This document shows positions 8,086 through 17,065 of a stretch of DNA of 64,000 nucleotides, piece by piece. Numbering within the stretch: position 1 is the stretch's first letter; every line of letters begins with the position of its first letter. The stretch spans positions 1 through 64,000 of the forward strand of contig DATBQR010000010.1 in the NCBI GenBank assembly GCA_036560705.1, written 5' to 3'. Source of the stretch: RBG-16-66-20 sp036560705. GTDB lineage: Bacteria > Pseudomonadota > Gammaproteobacteria > Burkholderiales > SG8-39. The translations under genes and the position numbers were made by a program. The notes below the pieces were generated by a model. It ran no database searches, had not been told where the DNA came from, and worked only from the letters and a program-made list of their open reading frames with translations.

Positions 8086-10077
8086 CTACTCCTCCTTCAT
8101 GACGACGAGCGCATCCACCGCCACCGCGCCCTCCCGCTTGACGATGAGCGGATTCGCCTCGGCCTCGCGCACCGGCCGGCCCTCGATCAGCGCGAGCCGC
8201 GAAAAAGCCGCGATCGCCCGCGCCAGCCCCTGCAGGTCTCCCGGCGGCAGGCCGCGGTAGCCGCGCAGCGCGGCAAACCCCTTCACCTGCGCGATCATCT
8301 CCAGCGCTCCGGCCTCGTCCACCGGCGCCACGCGCAACACCACGTCATTGTAGAGTTCCGCGAGGATTCCGCCCGCGCCAACCAGCACCAGCGGCCCGGC
8401 CACTGGATCGTCGCGGTAGCCGACGATGGCTTCCGCGAGGCCGGCTTCCATGCGCTGGACCAGCAGCGGCTCGCCTTTGTTCGCCAGCGATTTTGCCCTG
8501 CTTTCGAATTCCTCGCGGGAGGCGATGTTCAGGATCACCCCACCCACCTCGGATTTATGCGCGACCTCGGCCGAGAGGATTTTCAGGGCGACCGGGTACG
8601 GCAGCGAATGCGCGTAGTCCGGTGCGTGCGCGATCGCCGATTCGACGACCGGTAGGTCCATCCCGGCAAATAGCGCCAGCGCCTGCGCTTCGTTCAATTT
8701 CCCCTTGACTGGAATGCCCTTCGGCCATTCCAGCGGGCTTTCTTCGCTCCTCTCTTTTGGGCTTTTCCAGGAAAAGTAACTTCTAAATGCATCCGCACAG
8801 GCTTCGGGCGTGCGGAAGGCGGCGACGCCCGCCTGCGCCAGCAGCGCGAGGGATTGGTCCGCCTGCGGCGTCATGAACACGGCGAGCGGCTTGCCGCGCC
8901 GCTGCGAGGCGGCGATGATGGGGCCGACCGCGTGCTCTGGATGGAATTGCGCCGAGGAGCCCACCACCGCGAGCACCGCGTCGCAGCCGGGGAAATCGAG
9001 CAGTTCCGCGACCACCGCGCCGTAGCCCGCGCTTTTCTTTCCCATCGTCAGGTCAATGATCGGCGCATCCGAACCGGGCGTGGCCGTTTCGATGCCGAAG
9101 GTTCCCAGGCGATCCACCACGCTCGCCGCGCCGCCGCCCGTAGTGGTCACCACGGACACGCGCGGCGCCCGCGAGAGGTCGGCCGGCTTGCGTCCGGCCA
9201 GCAGCGGCCCGATTTCGATCAGCGTCTCCAGCATGTCGACGCGGACGATGCCGCAATCGCGGAAATACGCGTCCAGCGCCGCATCCTCGCCGGCGAGCGC
9301 GCCGGTATGCGAGCGCGCCAGGCGCTCGCCCAGCTTGGAGCGCCCGAGCTTGTAGGCGACCACCGGCTTGCCCGCCGCATGCGCCGCGCGCGCGCCGGCG
9401 GCGAGCCGCGCGGCGTCGCGCACCGTCTCGAGAAACAGCAGGATCAGCCGCGTCTCCGGATCCCGGGCGAGCAGCTCGACCAGTTCGCCGACGCCGAGAT
9501 CGGCCTCGTTGCCGACCGATATCAGCTTGGAAAAGCCGAGGCCGCGCGCCGCGCCCCGCGACAGCACGGTGCCGAGCATGGTGCCGCTCTGCGACACGAT
9601 GCTGGTGGCGCCGGCGGGCGGCGCGTCCATCTCAAGAATCGCGTTCACCGTCAGCGGAACGCGTCCCGTGAGATTGATCATGCCCATGCTGTTCGGCCCG
9701 AGCAGGCGCACGCCCAGTTCCCTGGCGCGCGCGGCAAGACGCAACTGCCGCGCCGCGCCCTGCGGCCCCGCGTCGGCGAAGCCGTCGCTGAACACGCTCG
9801 CCACCGGGACGCCTTTCGCGCCGCAGTCCTCGATCGCCCCCTCGACGTCCTCGACCATGATGAAGGCGTGATCGATGTCAAAGGGTGTTTCCTTCACGCT
9901 CCTGTAGCTTTTCAAGCCCAGAACTTCAGAACGGGAAGCATTGATCGGGGCGATATTTCCGCCGTATCCGTGCTTCAAGAGGTAGCGCTGCGGGCGCGCG
10001 GTGTTCTTGGCCTCGTCGCCCGAAGCGCCGACGAGAGCGACCGAGCGAGGCGCAAACAAAGCCCGCGCCAGGTTCAT
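8086..10077 (-). CDS. acetate-CoA ligase (ADP-forming)-like fused acyl-CoA synthetase
   Basis: The 663-residue fusion has an N-terminal CoA-binding Rossmann domain (APRSVALVGAS), a central succinyl-CoA-ligase-like part with the probable phosphohistidine in SHTGALAGEDAALD, and a C-terminal ATP-grasp domain (YPVALKILSAEVAHKSEVGGV). It would convert an organic acid to its CoA ester using ATP, or run in reverse. ATG 10077 is preferred because AAGGAA lies upstream; a GTG at 10098 would add seven residues. Gene order suggests it activates the acid handled by its operon neighbours. Protein acetyltransferases share this architecture, but no GNAT domain is present. Confidence 0.88.
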   Translation of the reverse strand: MNLARALFAPRSVALVGASGDEAKNTARPQRYLLKHGYGGNIAPINASRSEVLGLKSYRSVKETPFDIDHAFIMVEDVEGAIEDCGAKGVPVASVFSDGFADAGPQGAARQLRLAARARELGVRLLGPNSMGMINLTGRVPLTVNAILEMDAPPAGATSIVSQSGTMLGTVLSRGAARGLGFSKLISVGNEADLGVGELVELLARDPETRLILLFLETVRDAARLAAGARAAHAAGKPVVAYKLGRSKLGERLARSHTGALAGEDAALDAYFRDCGIVRVDMLETLIEIGPLLAGRKPADLSRAPRVSVVTTTGGGAASVVDRLGTFGIETATPGSDAPIIDLTMGKKSAGYGAVVAELLDFPGCDAVLAVVGSSAQFHPEHAVGPIIAASQRRGKPLAVFMTPQADQSLALLAQAGVAAFRTPEACADAFRSYFSWKSPKERSEESPLEWPKGIPVKGKLNEAQALALFAGMDLPVVESAIAHAPDYAHSLPYPVALKILSAEVAHKSEVGGVILNIASREEFESRAKSLANKGEPLLVQRMEAGLAEAIVGYRDDPVAGPLVLVGAGGILAELYNDVVLRVAPVDEAGALEMIAQVKGFAALRGYRGLPPGDLQGLARAIAAFSRLALIEGRPVREAEANPLIVKREGAVAVDALVVMKEE

Positions 10078-10114
10078 GGCGCCAGGCTTTTCCTTCACTT
10101 GGCCCGCGCCAGCG

Positions 10115-11443
10115 TCATGGGACGAGGGATTTCTCGGACTCGAGCTTCCAGAGCTTCTGCAGGAGCGCCTTCGCCTTGCCTTCGCCGATCACCGGGACGG
10201 CGAGTTCCAGGAACTTGGCGTCGAGCTGCGCGTCCGACAGCGGCGCCTCCGGGTCGCCGATGCGCGTCGGCTGCAGGTGTTCCTCCGTGCGGCCGTCGCG
10301 CGCGGTGAAGGCCACGCGCGCCGCGCGCTGCCGCGGAAACGCGGCGTCGAGTTCGGGATCGATGGCGACCTCGATGCGCTCCATGAGATCGCGGGTCGCG
10401 GCGTCATTCATGCGCGCCGGTTCGAATGCCGCCAGCCGCACGCTGCCGTGCGTGAGCGCGGTGGCGACCACGTACTTGAGCGAGAAGCGCGCCTCCGCCG
10501 GCGTGCGCGGCGACTCGTAGCCCGACACCTCCTTGGCGGCGCGGTAGCTGCCGACGCGGATGCGCTCGATCTCGCGCACGGCGATCTTCATGCGGCTCTG
10601 CAGCGCCAGTGCACCGTCGATCGCGGCAAAAGTGTGGCCGCAGCAGGTGTGGTTCTTGAAGGTCATGCGGCAAATGTTGAAGGTTTTGCCCAACGACTCG
10701 AAAACCCTGTTCCAGTCCGGGCCATCGCTCATCGCCCGCCCGAAACCCGCTTCGCCTTCGATCACGTCCAGCGATCCGGTGACGCCTTCGCGCGCAGCCA
10801 GCGCGGCCGTGACGCCCGCCTCCGCCGCGCGCCCCGCGTGCAGGGGCTTGGACATCGAGTCCATGCGGAAGGATTGCTGCAGGCCGGCCGAGAAGGTGGT
10901 GACGGTGGCGAGCGCGTGGGCGAAGCGCTTTGCGTCCAGCCCCAGCAGTTCGCAGGCCGCGGCGCAGGCGCCGAACACGCCGATGGTGCCGGTGTTGTGC
11001 CAGTACCTGTAGTGCGCCTTGCCCATCGCCGCGCCGATGCGCGTCGATATCTCGTAGCCGACGATGACCGCGCGCAGGAACTGCTCGCCCGAGGCGCCGT
11101 TCGCCTGCGCCAGCGCCAGCGCCGCCGGAATCGTCGGCGCGCCTGGATGGTAGATGCCGTCGCGGAAGATGTCGTCCACCTCGACGGTATGCGCCGCGCT
11201 GCCGTTGATCAGCGCCGCCGCGCGTACCGTGGCCTTGCGGCCGAGGGCCAGGCAGGCGTTGCCGTGGTCGAGCTCCTCCGCAAGACTTTTTTCGAGAAGA
11301 GTCGCGGGAGCAACAACGGCGCCCGGCAGCAGTGCGGCGTACCAGTCGATCACCGCGCGCTTGGCGTGGTGCAGGACTTCGGGGGCGATCGGAATGCCGC
11401 GGTATTCCTCGGCCCAGCCGGCGAACCGCTCGACGACGTGCAC
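10115..11443 (-). CDS. MmgE/PrpD family protein
   Basis: The protein of about 442 residues belongs to the family of 2-methylcitrate dehydratase (PrpD) and cis-aconitate decarboxylase. Landmarks are INGSAAHTVEVDDIF, KPLHAGRAAEAGV and TFKNHTCCGHTFAAIDG. It likely dehydrates or decarboxylates a tricarboxylate-like substrate. I place the start at GTG 11443, five bases after the stop of the upstream aldolase gene, because the family's N-terminal helix begins there. A longer frame to 11503 would overlap the aldolase gene. No methylcitrate synthase or PrpB is nearby, so this is not the methylcitrate cycle. Substrate unknown. Confidence 0.85.
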   Translation of the reverse strand: MHVVERFAGWAEEYRGIPIAPEVLHHAKRAVIDWYAALLPGAVVAPATLLEKSLAEELDHGNACLALGRKATVRAAALINGSAAHTVEVDDIFRDGIYHPGAPTIPAALALAQANGASGEQFLRAVIVGYEISTRIGAAMGKAHYRYWHNTGTIGVFGACAAACELLGLDAKRFAHALATVTTFSAGLQQSFRMDSMSKPLHAGRAAEAGVTAALAAREGVTGSLDVIEGEAGFGRAMSDGPDWNRVFESLGKTFNICRMTFKNHTCCGHTFAAIDGALALQSRMKIAVREIERIRVGSYRAAKEVSGYESPRTPAEARFSLKYVVATALTHGSVRLAAFEPARMNDAATRDLMERIEVAIDPELDAAFPRQRAARVAFTARDGRTEEHLQPTRIGDPEAPLSDAQLDAKFLELAVPVIGEGKAKALLQKLWKLESEKSLVP

Positions 11444-11448
11444 GGCGC

Positions 11449-12288
11449 TCAGTTCTTGTAGGACGGGTCGAGCCGGTCGGCGAGGCGCCGCATCGCCGGC
11501 CACTCGAGCAGGCCGTAGGCGCGGCGCGTGCCCGGCCGGTACATGTGATTGGTCTTCTCGATCACCTCCCGCGGCGGCAGCACGATGTCGTCGCCGCCGT
11601 TCTGCGCCATCAGCTGCGAGAGGCAGGCGCGCTCGATGCGGTAGATGTTGTTGAAAGCCGCCGCCACGCTCCTGCCCGCGGCAAGCACGCCGTGGTTGCG
11701 CAGCAGCATCACTTCGCAGTCGCCGAGGTTGGCGATCAGGCGCGCCTTCTCGCCCTCCTCCAGCACCACGCCCTCGTAGTCGTGGTAGGCCACCTTGTCG
11801 AAGCGCATGGCGGTCTGCGTCATCGGCAGCAAGCCTTTCTTGAGCGACGCCACCGCCATGCCCGCGAGCGAATGCGTGTGGATGACGCAGAGCAGTTCGG
11901 GCCTGGCCTCGTGGATGGCGCTGTGAATGACGTAGCCGGCGGGATTGAATTTATAGCCCAGCCCTTGCGGGAATGCCGGTTCCCACAGCAGCTTGCCCGC
12001 GAGATCCACCTTGATGAGCGCCGAGGCGCAGATCTCGTCGTACATCAGGCCGAAGGGGTTGAGCAGGAATTCCTCGGTGCCCGGAATGCGCGCCGAGATG
12101 TGGTTGTAGATCAGGTCATCCATGCCGAAATGGCGCACGAGACGGTAGGCGCAGGCGCAATCCACGCGCGCCTCCCATTCCGCGGCGCTCACCTTGCCTT
12201 TCAGCGACTGGAAGCGCAGCGGCGGGTAGTCCTTGTCCGGGGTCAGGTCCGGATAAGCCTTGCGCAGGTCGGTAATCTTGCTTTTCAT
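11449..12288 (-). CDS. class II aldolase/adducin family protein
   Basis: The 279-residue protein has the zinc-binding motif of the fuculose-phosphate-aldolase fold: CVIHTHSLAGMAV, then LLRNHGVLAAGRSVAAAF. Relatives are aldolases, epimerases and decarboxylases of small sugars and hydroxy acids. The start is ATG 12288 (MKSKITDLRKAYP); the open frame continues 13 codons further but would run into the divergent SDR leader. First gene of the left-pointing aldolase, PrpD, CoA-ligase and dehydrogenase run. The exact reaction cannot be read from sequence. Confidence 0.88.
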   Translation of the reverse strand: MKSKITDLRKAYPDLTPDKDYPPLRFQSLKGKVSAAEWEARVDCACAYRLVRHFGMDDLIYNHISARIPGTEEFLLNPFGLMYDEICASALIKVDLAGKLLWEPAFPQGLGYKFNPAGYVIHSAIHEARPELLCVIHTHSLAGMAVASLKKGLLPMTQTAMRFDKVAYHDYEGVVLEEGEKARLIANLGDCEVMLLRNHGVLAAGRSVAAAFNNIYRIERACLSQLMAQNGGDDIVLPPREVIEKTNHMYRPGTRRAYGLLEWPAMRRLADRLDPSYKN

Positions 12289-12314
12289 GGGTGAAGTTCT
12301 TATACGATAGCACC
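12289..12314. promoter_or_regulatory. 26-base divergent spacer between two organic-acid clusters
   Basis: Only 26 bases separate two divergent ATG codons. The spacer holds TTATACGATAG, a fair -10 element for the rightward gene. Such a short gap means at least one promoter must overlap coding DNA, or the rightward mRNA has almost no leader. Confidence 0.35.
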
Positions 12315-13073
12315 ATGGGGGACGCAAGCGAGCTTGCCGGGAAAGTCGCGCTGGTCACGGGCGGCGCGCGCAACATCGGCCGCGCGATCTCGCTTGCGCT
12401 GGCGGCCGGAGGCGCCGCCGTCATGGTGAACGCGCACGGTTCGCGCGAGGACGCGCAGCGGACCGTGGCGCTGATCGAGGCCGCCGGCGGCCGCGCCACG
12501 CTGCATATCGCCGACATCACCGACGCCGGCGCGGTGGCTGCGATGGCGGCGGCAGCGGCCAAGGCATTCGGCCGGCTCGACATGCTCGTCAACAACGCGG
12601 CGATTCGCGCCGAGACCCCGTTCGGCGAGATGAAACTCGACGAATGGCGGCGCGTGCTCTCGGTGATCCTCGACGGCGCCTTCCTCTGCGCGCAAAGCTG
12701 CCTGCCGCACATGGCGCGCGCCGGCGGCGGCGCGATCGTCAATATCGGCGGCATGACGGCGCACAAGGGCGCGGCCGGCCGCGCGCACGTCGTCACGGCC
12801 AAGGCGGGACTGGCTGGCATGACGCGCGCACTCGCGCTCGACCTTGCGCCGCACGGCATCACCGTCAATTGCGTGGTGCCGGGGACCATCGAGACGCAGC
12901 GCGGCCTGCCGGGCGCGCCCGAGCGTCCCGCCCATCGCCAGGCGCTGCCGCCCGCCGGCCGCCGCGGCGCGCCGGAAGAAATCGCCGCGGCCGTGCGCTT
13001 CCTCTGCGGCCCGGGCGCGCGCTACATCACCGGGCAGTCGCTGCACGTCAACGGCGGCGGGTACATCGCATGA
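12315..13073 (+). CDS. SDR-family oxidoreductase lacking the catalytic tyrosine
   Basis: The 252-residue Rossmann protein has the cofactor motif VTGGARNIGRA and the NNAA element, and ends ITGQSLHVNGGGYIA as SDRs do. The catalytic region is atypical. Where YxxxK should be, the sequence is HVVTAKAG, so valine sits four residues before the lysine, and the usual serine region reads NIGGMTAHKG. Either it uses another acid/base or it is not a classical dehydrogenase. Its stop overlaps the next start (ATGA), so it is translated with the MmgE/PrpD gene that follows. Confidence 0.88.
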   Translation: MGDASELAGKVALVTGGARNIGRAISLALAAGGAAVMVNAHGSREDAQRTVALIEAAGGRATLHIADITDAGAVAAMAAAAAKAFGRLDMLVNNAAIRAETPFGEMKLDEWRRVLSVILDGAFLCAQSCLPHMARAGGGAIVNIGGMTAHKGAAGRAHVVTAKAGLAGMTRALALDLAPHGITVNCVVPGTIETQRGLPGAPERPAHRQALPPAGRRGAPEEIAAAVRFLCGPGARYITGQSLHVNGGGYIA

Positions 13074-14431
13074 AAACGCCCTCCGTAGCGGAAGTCCTCG
13101 CCGAGCGCGCGGGCGCACTGCGCGCCGAAAACATCCCCGCCGCGGTCCGTACCGCTTGCGAAAACCTGCTCATCGATGTCGCCGGCCTGTGCGTTGCCGC
13201 GCGAAATACCGAATATGCCCTTTCACTTAAAAAGAGCCTGGATGCCGGGGGCGCCTGCACGGCGCTGGGACATGCCGAAAATTACCGGCCCGAAGACGCA
13301 GCGCTGCTCAACGGCACCGCCGCGCACGGCGAGGATTTCGACGACACCTTCGAGGGCGGCCCGGTGCACTCGGGCGCGGTGGTGGTGCCGGCCGTGCTCG
13401 CCGCCTGCGAGCGCTTCGGCTGCGACGGCAAAGCAGCGCTGCTGGGGATCGCGACGGGCGTGGAGACGATGTGCCGGCTGAGCCTGGTCGCGCCCAAGCT
13501 CATTCACAAGGCAGGATTCCATCCCACGGCGGTGCTGGGGGCGATGGCGTCGACGCTGGCCGTTTCGGTTGTTTTGAAATCGGACAAAAACCAAACCGCA
13601 AATGCGCTGGGAATCGCAGGAAGCATGGCTGGCGGGATCATCGAATACCTCGCCGAGGGCGCCTGGACCAAGCGCCTGCACGCCGGCTGGGCGGCGCACG
13701 CCGGGCTGCATGCGGCGCGCATCGCGCGCGAGGGCTTCACCGGCCCGCGCACGGTATTCGAGGGCGACCACGGGCTGTTTTTTGCTTTTGCAGGAGAAAA
13801 CAAAGTTCGCTTCGAAGAACTTACGCAGGGCTTCGGCGATGAATGGCGCATGGAAGGCCTCACCTTCAAGCCCTATGCCACCGGCACCATGAACCAGCCC
13901 TACATTGACTGCGCGCTGCGTCTCGCGAAGCGCGGCTTTCGCGCCGAGGACGTGGCCGAGGTGCTGTGCGAAACCGCCGAGGGCTACGTGCACCGGCTGT
14001 GGGAGCCGCTCGCCGGCAAGCAGCGCCCGGCCAACGACTACGCCGCCAAGTTCAGCACGCCGTTCAACATCGCCGTCGCCTTCGTGACCGGCGGCGCGGG
14101 ATTCGAGGCCTTCAGCGAACTCACGGTGCGCGACGAACGCATCCTCGGCCTGGCCGCCAGGGTGCGCTACAAGGTGGACCCGGAGAATCCCTACCCGAAG
14201 CGCTACACGGGCCACGTTAAAATGACGCTCAAGGACGGGCGCGTGTTCGAGGAACGCCAGCCGCACATCCGCGGCGGCGTGCACGAGCCGCTGCCGCGCG
14301 CGGAGATCGAGGGCAAGTTCCGCGGCAACGCCGCTTACGGCGGCTGGCCGGCGCCGCTCGCCGACCGGTTTCTCGCTTTCGCCAAGGAGGCTTTCGATGG
14401 TCCGCTGGATCTGTCTGCTTTTCGCCGCTAG
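13070..14431 (+). CDS. MmgE/PrpD family protein
   Basis: The 453-residue paralog of the family member at 10115 keeps LLNGTAAHGEDFDDTFEGG, KRLHAGWAAHAGLHAARIA and YDIHSP-like beta segments near the C-terminus. Family members dehydrate or decarboxylate tricarboxylates. It starts at an ATG overlapping the SDR stop and runs 35 bases into the following Bug gene, so SDR, PrpD and Bug form one tightly packed operon. Sequence identity to the other PrpD looks low, suggesting a different substrate rather than duplication. Short AT-rich patches occur at about 13560-13610 and 13780-13830. Confidence 0.88.
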   Translation: MKTPSVAEVLAERAGALRAENIPAAVRTACENLLIDVAGLCVAARNTEYALSLKKSLDAGGACTALGHAENYRPEDAALLNGTAAHGEDFDDTFEGGPVHSGAVVVPAVLAACERFGCDGKAALLGIATGVETMCRLSLVAPKLIHKAGFHPTAVLGAMASTLAVSVVLKSDKNQTANALGIAGSMAGGIIEYLAEGAWTKRLHAGWAAHAGLHAARIAREGFTGPRTVFEGDHGLFFAFAGENKVRFEELTQGFGDEWRMEGLTFKPYATGTMNQPYIDCALRLAKRGFRAEDVAEVLCETAEGYVHRLWEPLAGKQRPANDYAAKFSTPFNIAVAFVTGGAGFEAFSELTVRDERILGLAARVRYKVDPENPYPKRYTGHVKMTLKDGRVFEERQPHIRGGVHEPLPRAEIEGKFRGNAAYGGWPAPLADRFLAFAKEAFDGPLDLSAFRR

Positions 14432-15377
14432 TTTTTCCCTGGTCACGGCGCTCGCGCCGTCCAATGCACGTGCACAAGCCTATCCCGCCAAGCCGGTGAA
14501 GATCATCGTGCCGGCGCAGCCGGGCGGCGGCCTGGACCTGATCGGCCGCACCGTCGCCGATCAATTGACCCGCGCGATGGACCAATCCTTCATCGTCGAG
14601 AACGTGTCGGGCGGCGGCGGCACCATCGCCTCGCAGGCGACGGCGCGCGCCGCGCCGGACGGCTACACGCTGATGGTCGGCTACGTGGGCACGCACGGCA
14701 CCAATCCGGCGGTGCGCAAGGTTCCCTACGACGCGGTGCGCGACTTCACGCCGGTGGCCATGGTCGGCGGCACGCCGAACATCTTTGTCGTGATTCCGTC
14801 CCTGCCCGTGACGGACCTGAGGAGCTTCATCGACTTCGCGAAGAAGAACCCCGGCAAGCTGAGCTACGCCTCCGGCGGCATCGGCACGCTCAATCATCTC
14901 GTCATGGAGCAGTTCAAGGCGGCGGCCGGCTTCGACGCCCTCGTCGCGCACTACCGCGGCATCGGTCCCGCGATCCAGGACATCCTCGCCCAGCAGAACA
15001 TGATGATGATGCCCGGCCTCGCGGCGGCGCTGCCGCACATCAAGTCGCAGAAAATGCGGCCGATCGCCATCACCGGCCTGAAGCGCCATCCGCTGGTGCC
15101 CGAGGTGCCCACCTTCGAGGAGTCCGGCTTCAAGGGCTTCGACGGCGTGCAGTGGTACGGCATCGTCGGCCCGGCGAAACTGCCCGCCGAAATCACCCGG
15201 CGCCTGAACGCCGAGATCAACAAGGCGCTCGCCTCGCCGTCCCTGCAGGAGCGCCTCTCGGGCGAGGCGATCGAGCCGATGCCGATGACCCCGGAGCAGT
15301 TCGGCAAATTCATCCAGGCCGACATCGCGCGCTGGAGCGCACTCGCCCGCGAACGCAAGATATCGCTGGACGACTGA
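14397..15377 (+). CDS. Bug/TctC-family periplasmic solute-binding protein
   Basis: The 326-residue product has a signal peptide (MVRWICLLFAASFSLVTALA, cleavage near ARAQ). AYPAKPVKIIVPAQPGGGLD, VENVSGGGGTIA and the C-terminal EQFGKFIQADIARW follow. A good ribosome site, AAGGAGG at 14384-14390, lies inside the end of the PrpD gene, eight bases from the ATG. The 35-base overlap ties it to the SDR and PrpD genes, so it probably delivers the acid that they process. No TctA/TctB genes nearby. Confidence 0.92.
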   Translation: MVRWICLLFAASFSLVTALAPSNARAQAYPAKPVKIIVPAQPGGGLDLIGRTVADQLTRAMDQSFIVENVSGGGGTIASQATARAAPDGYTLMVGYVGTHGTNPAVRKVPYDAVRDFTPVAMVGGTPNIFVVIPSLPVTDLRSFIDFAKKNPGKLSYASGGIGTLNHLVMEQFKAAAGFDALVAHYRGIGPAIQDILAQQNMMMMPGLAAALPHIKSQKMRPIAITGLKRHPLVPEVPTFEESGFKGFDGVQWYGIVGPAKLPAEITRRLNAEINKALASPSLQERLSGEAIEPMPMTPEQFGKFIQADIARWSALARERKISLDD

Positions 15378-15393
15378 CCACACCAGAACCGGC

Positions 15394-15849
15394 ATGGCTT
15401 CTCCCTCCAGCATCGGCGACATCGCGCACGTCATCCAGCTCGCCATCGCGCCGGTGTTCCTGCTCACCGGCGTCGGCACCATCCTGGCGGTGCTGAGCAA
15501 CCGCCTGGGGCGGGCGGTCGACCGCAGCCGCGTGGTGGAAAACCTGCTGCCCGGCCTCGCCGGCGATGTGCTCGCCCTCGCGCAGGATGAGCTCGCCCTG
15601 CTTTCGCGCCGCACCCAGCTCATCTACACCTCGATCGTCCTTGCGGTGGGCTGCGCGCTGTTCGTCTGCCTGCTGATCGCGGTCGCCTTCATCGACGCCT
15701 TCCTGGCGGTGAACCTCGCCCAGACGCTCGGTGCCCTGTTCGTGCTGGCGATGCTCGCGCTGATCGCCTGCCTGGTCATATTCCTGCGCGAGATTTTCCT
15801 CGCCGTCACCAGCGCGCGCCGCGCGATGCGGCAACGGGCCGCAACCTGA
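15394..15849 (+). CDS. DUF2721 family membrane protein
   Basis: This 151-residue protein has three hydrophobic segments: about residues 10-32 (IQLAIAPVFLLTGVGTILAV), 78-100 and 106-132. The loop after the first carries SNRLGRAVDRSR, the conserved piece of DUF2721 proteins. Function of the family is unknown. It begins 16 bases after the Bug gene but is probably an independent housekeeping gene, since this family is widespread and not linked to transport. Confidence 0.85.
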   Translation: MASPSSIGDIAHVIQLAIAPVFLLTGVGTILAVLSNRLGRAVDRSRVVENLLPGLAGDVLALAQDELALLSRRTQLIYTSIVLAVGCALFVCLLIAVAFIDAFLAVNLAQTLGALFVLAMLALIACLVIFLREIFLAVTSARRAMRQRAAT

Positions 15850-15906
15850 GAGAGGGAGCATGCGCGCGGAAAACGTCGGGCATAATGTTTTCTTTGGGAG
15901 CGGTTC

Positions 15907-17049
15907 ATGAAACGCATCGCACTGGCATCTGCGTTCACATTCGCCGTCGTCGCCGCGCCCGCGGCGGCGCAGCTCGCGGTATCGGCGAACGACAACAAGC
16001 AGATCAACGTCGCCGGCGTCGGCTCCGTCGTGCCGAACGCGGCGCCCGACACCGTGTCGGTCATCGACATGGGCGTATTTCCGCCGCGCCTCGTCGGCGA
16101 GGTGCAGGCGCCGGCCAGCGTGGTCGGGCCGCCGACCTCGGTGGCGGTCGCCCCGGACGAATCCTTCGCCCTCGTGAGTTCGGCGACGAAGAAGGATCCC
16201 GCCAACCCGGCGAAAGTGGTCGATGACAACCGCCTTTCGGTGATCGACCTGAAGGCGTTGAAAGTCGTGCAGACGCTGGAGGCCGGCGCCGGCGCGGCGG
16301 GCGTCACCATCAACGCCTCGGCCACGCTCGCGCTGGTGGCGAACCGCAACGAAGGCACGGTGTCGGTGTTCACCATCAAGGGCATGACGCTCGCGCCGGC
16401 CGGCAAGGTCGCGCTCGGCGGCAAGGATTCGGGTCCGAGCACCGTCAAGTTCATCGGCGACGGCAAGCGGGCGCTGGTCACGCGCGACGGCGACAGCACG
16501 CTCACGATCCTCGCAGTGGCCGGCCAGAAGGTGAGCGCCACCGGCCGCAATTTCTTCGCCGGCATCCGCCCCTACGGCGCCGATGTCACGCCCGACGGCC
16601 GCTATGCCGTGGTAGCGAACGTCGGCCGCGGCCAGGGCGACGCCGACACCGCCAGCCTGATCGACCTCTCCATGAACCCGCCGCGCACGGTGGACACCAT
16701 TACCGTCGGCCCGACGCCCGAGGGCATCAGGATCTCGCCCAACGGCAAATACGCCGCGCTGGTGGTGCACAACGGCTCGGCCTATTCGCCTTCTTCGCCC
16801 TTCTACAACGCCTTCGGCAAGGTCGTGCTGCTCGGCATCAACAGCGGGCGGCTGGTGAAATTGTCCGAAGAGCGCGTCGGCCGCTGGTCGCAGGGCGCGG
16901 CATTCTCGGCGGACTCGAGCACGCTGCTGGTGCAGAACATGGTGGAGAAGGACATACAGGTATTCAAGATCGAGCTCGATCAGCTGCGCGACACCTGGCA
17001 CCGCATCAAGCTCTCGGGCGGCGGCGCCGCCCTCGGAACCGCTCACTGA
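15907..17049 (+). CDS. exported YncE/lactonase-like beta-propeller protein
   Basis: The 380-residue product has a signal peptide (MKRIALASAFTFAVVAAPAAAQ) and repeating blades such as VSVIDMGVFPPRLVGE, LSVIDLKALKVVQTLEAG and ASLIDLSMNPPRTVDTI. These are typical of seven-bladed 40-residue repeat propellers of the YncE and lactonase group. It is probably periplasmic. No catalytic motif can be assigned, and binding or scaffolding roles are equally possible. It sits just upstream of the DapA-like gene, 16 bases before its start, so it may be transcribed with the operon that follows. Confidence 0.82.
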   Translation: MKRIALASAFTFAVVAAPAAAQLAVSANDNKQINVAGVGSVVPNAAPDTVSVIDMGVFPPRLVGEVQAPASVVGPPTSVAVAPDESFALVSSATKKDPANPAKVVDDNRLSVIDLKALKVVQTLEAGAGAAGVTINASATLALVANRNEGTVSVFTIKGMTLAPAGKVALGGKDSGPSTVKFIGDGKRALVTRDGDSTLTILAVAGQKVSATGRNFFAGIRPYGADVTPDGRYAVVANVGRGQGDADTASLIDLSMNPPRTVDTITVGPTPEGIRISPNGKYAALVVHNGSAYSPSSPFYNAFGKVVLLGINSGRLVKLSEERVGRWSQGAAFSADSSTLLVQNMVEKDIQVFKIELDQLRDTWHRIKLSGGGAALGTAH

Positions 17050-17065
17050 TCCCGGAGGAACCGCG

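Noticed and set aside
10115..11443. Methylcitrate dehydratase of the 2-methylcitrate cycle
   Set aside because: No prpB, prpC or acnM gene is nearby; PrpD-family membership alone does not fix the reaction.
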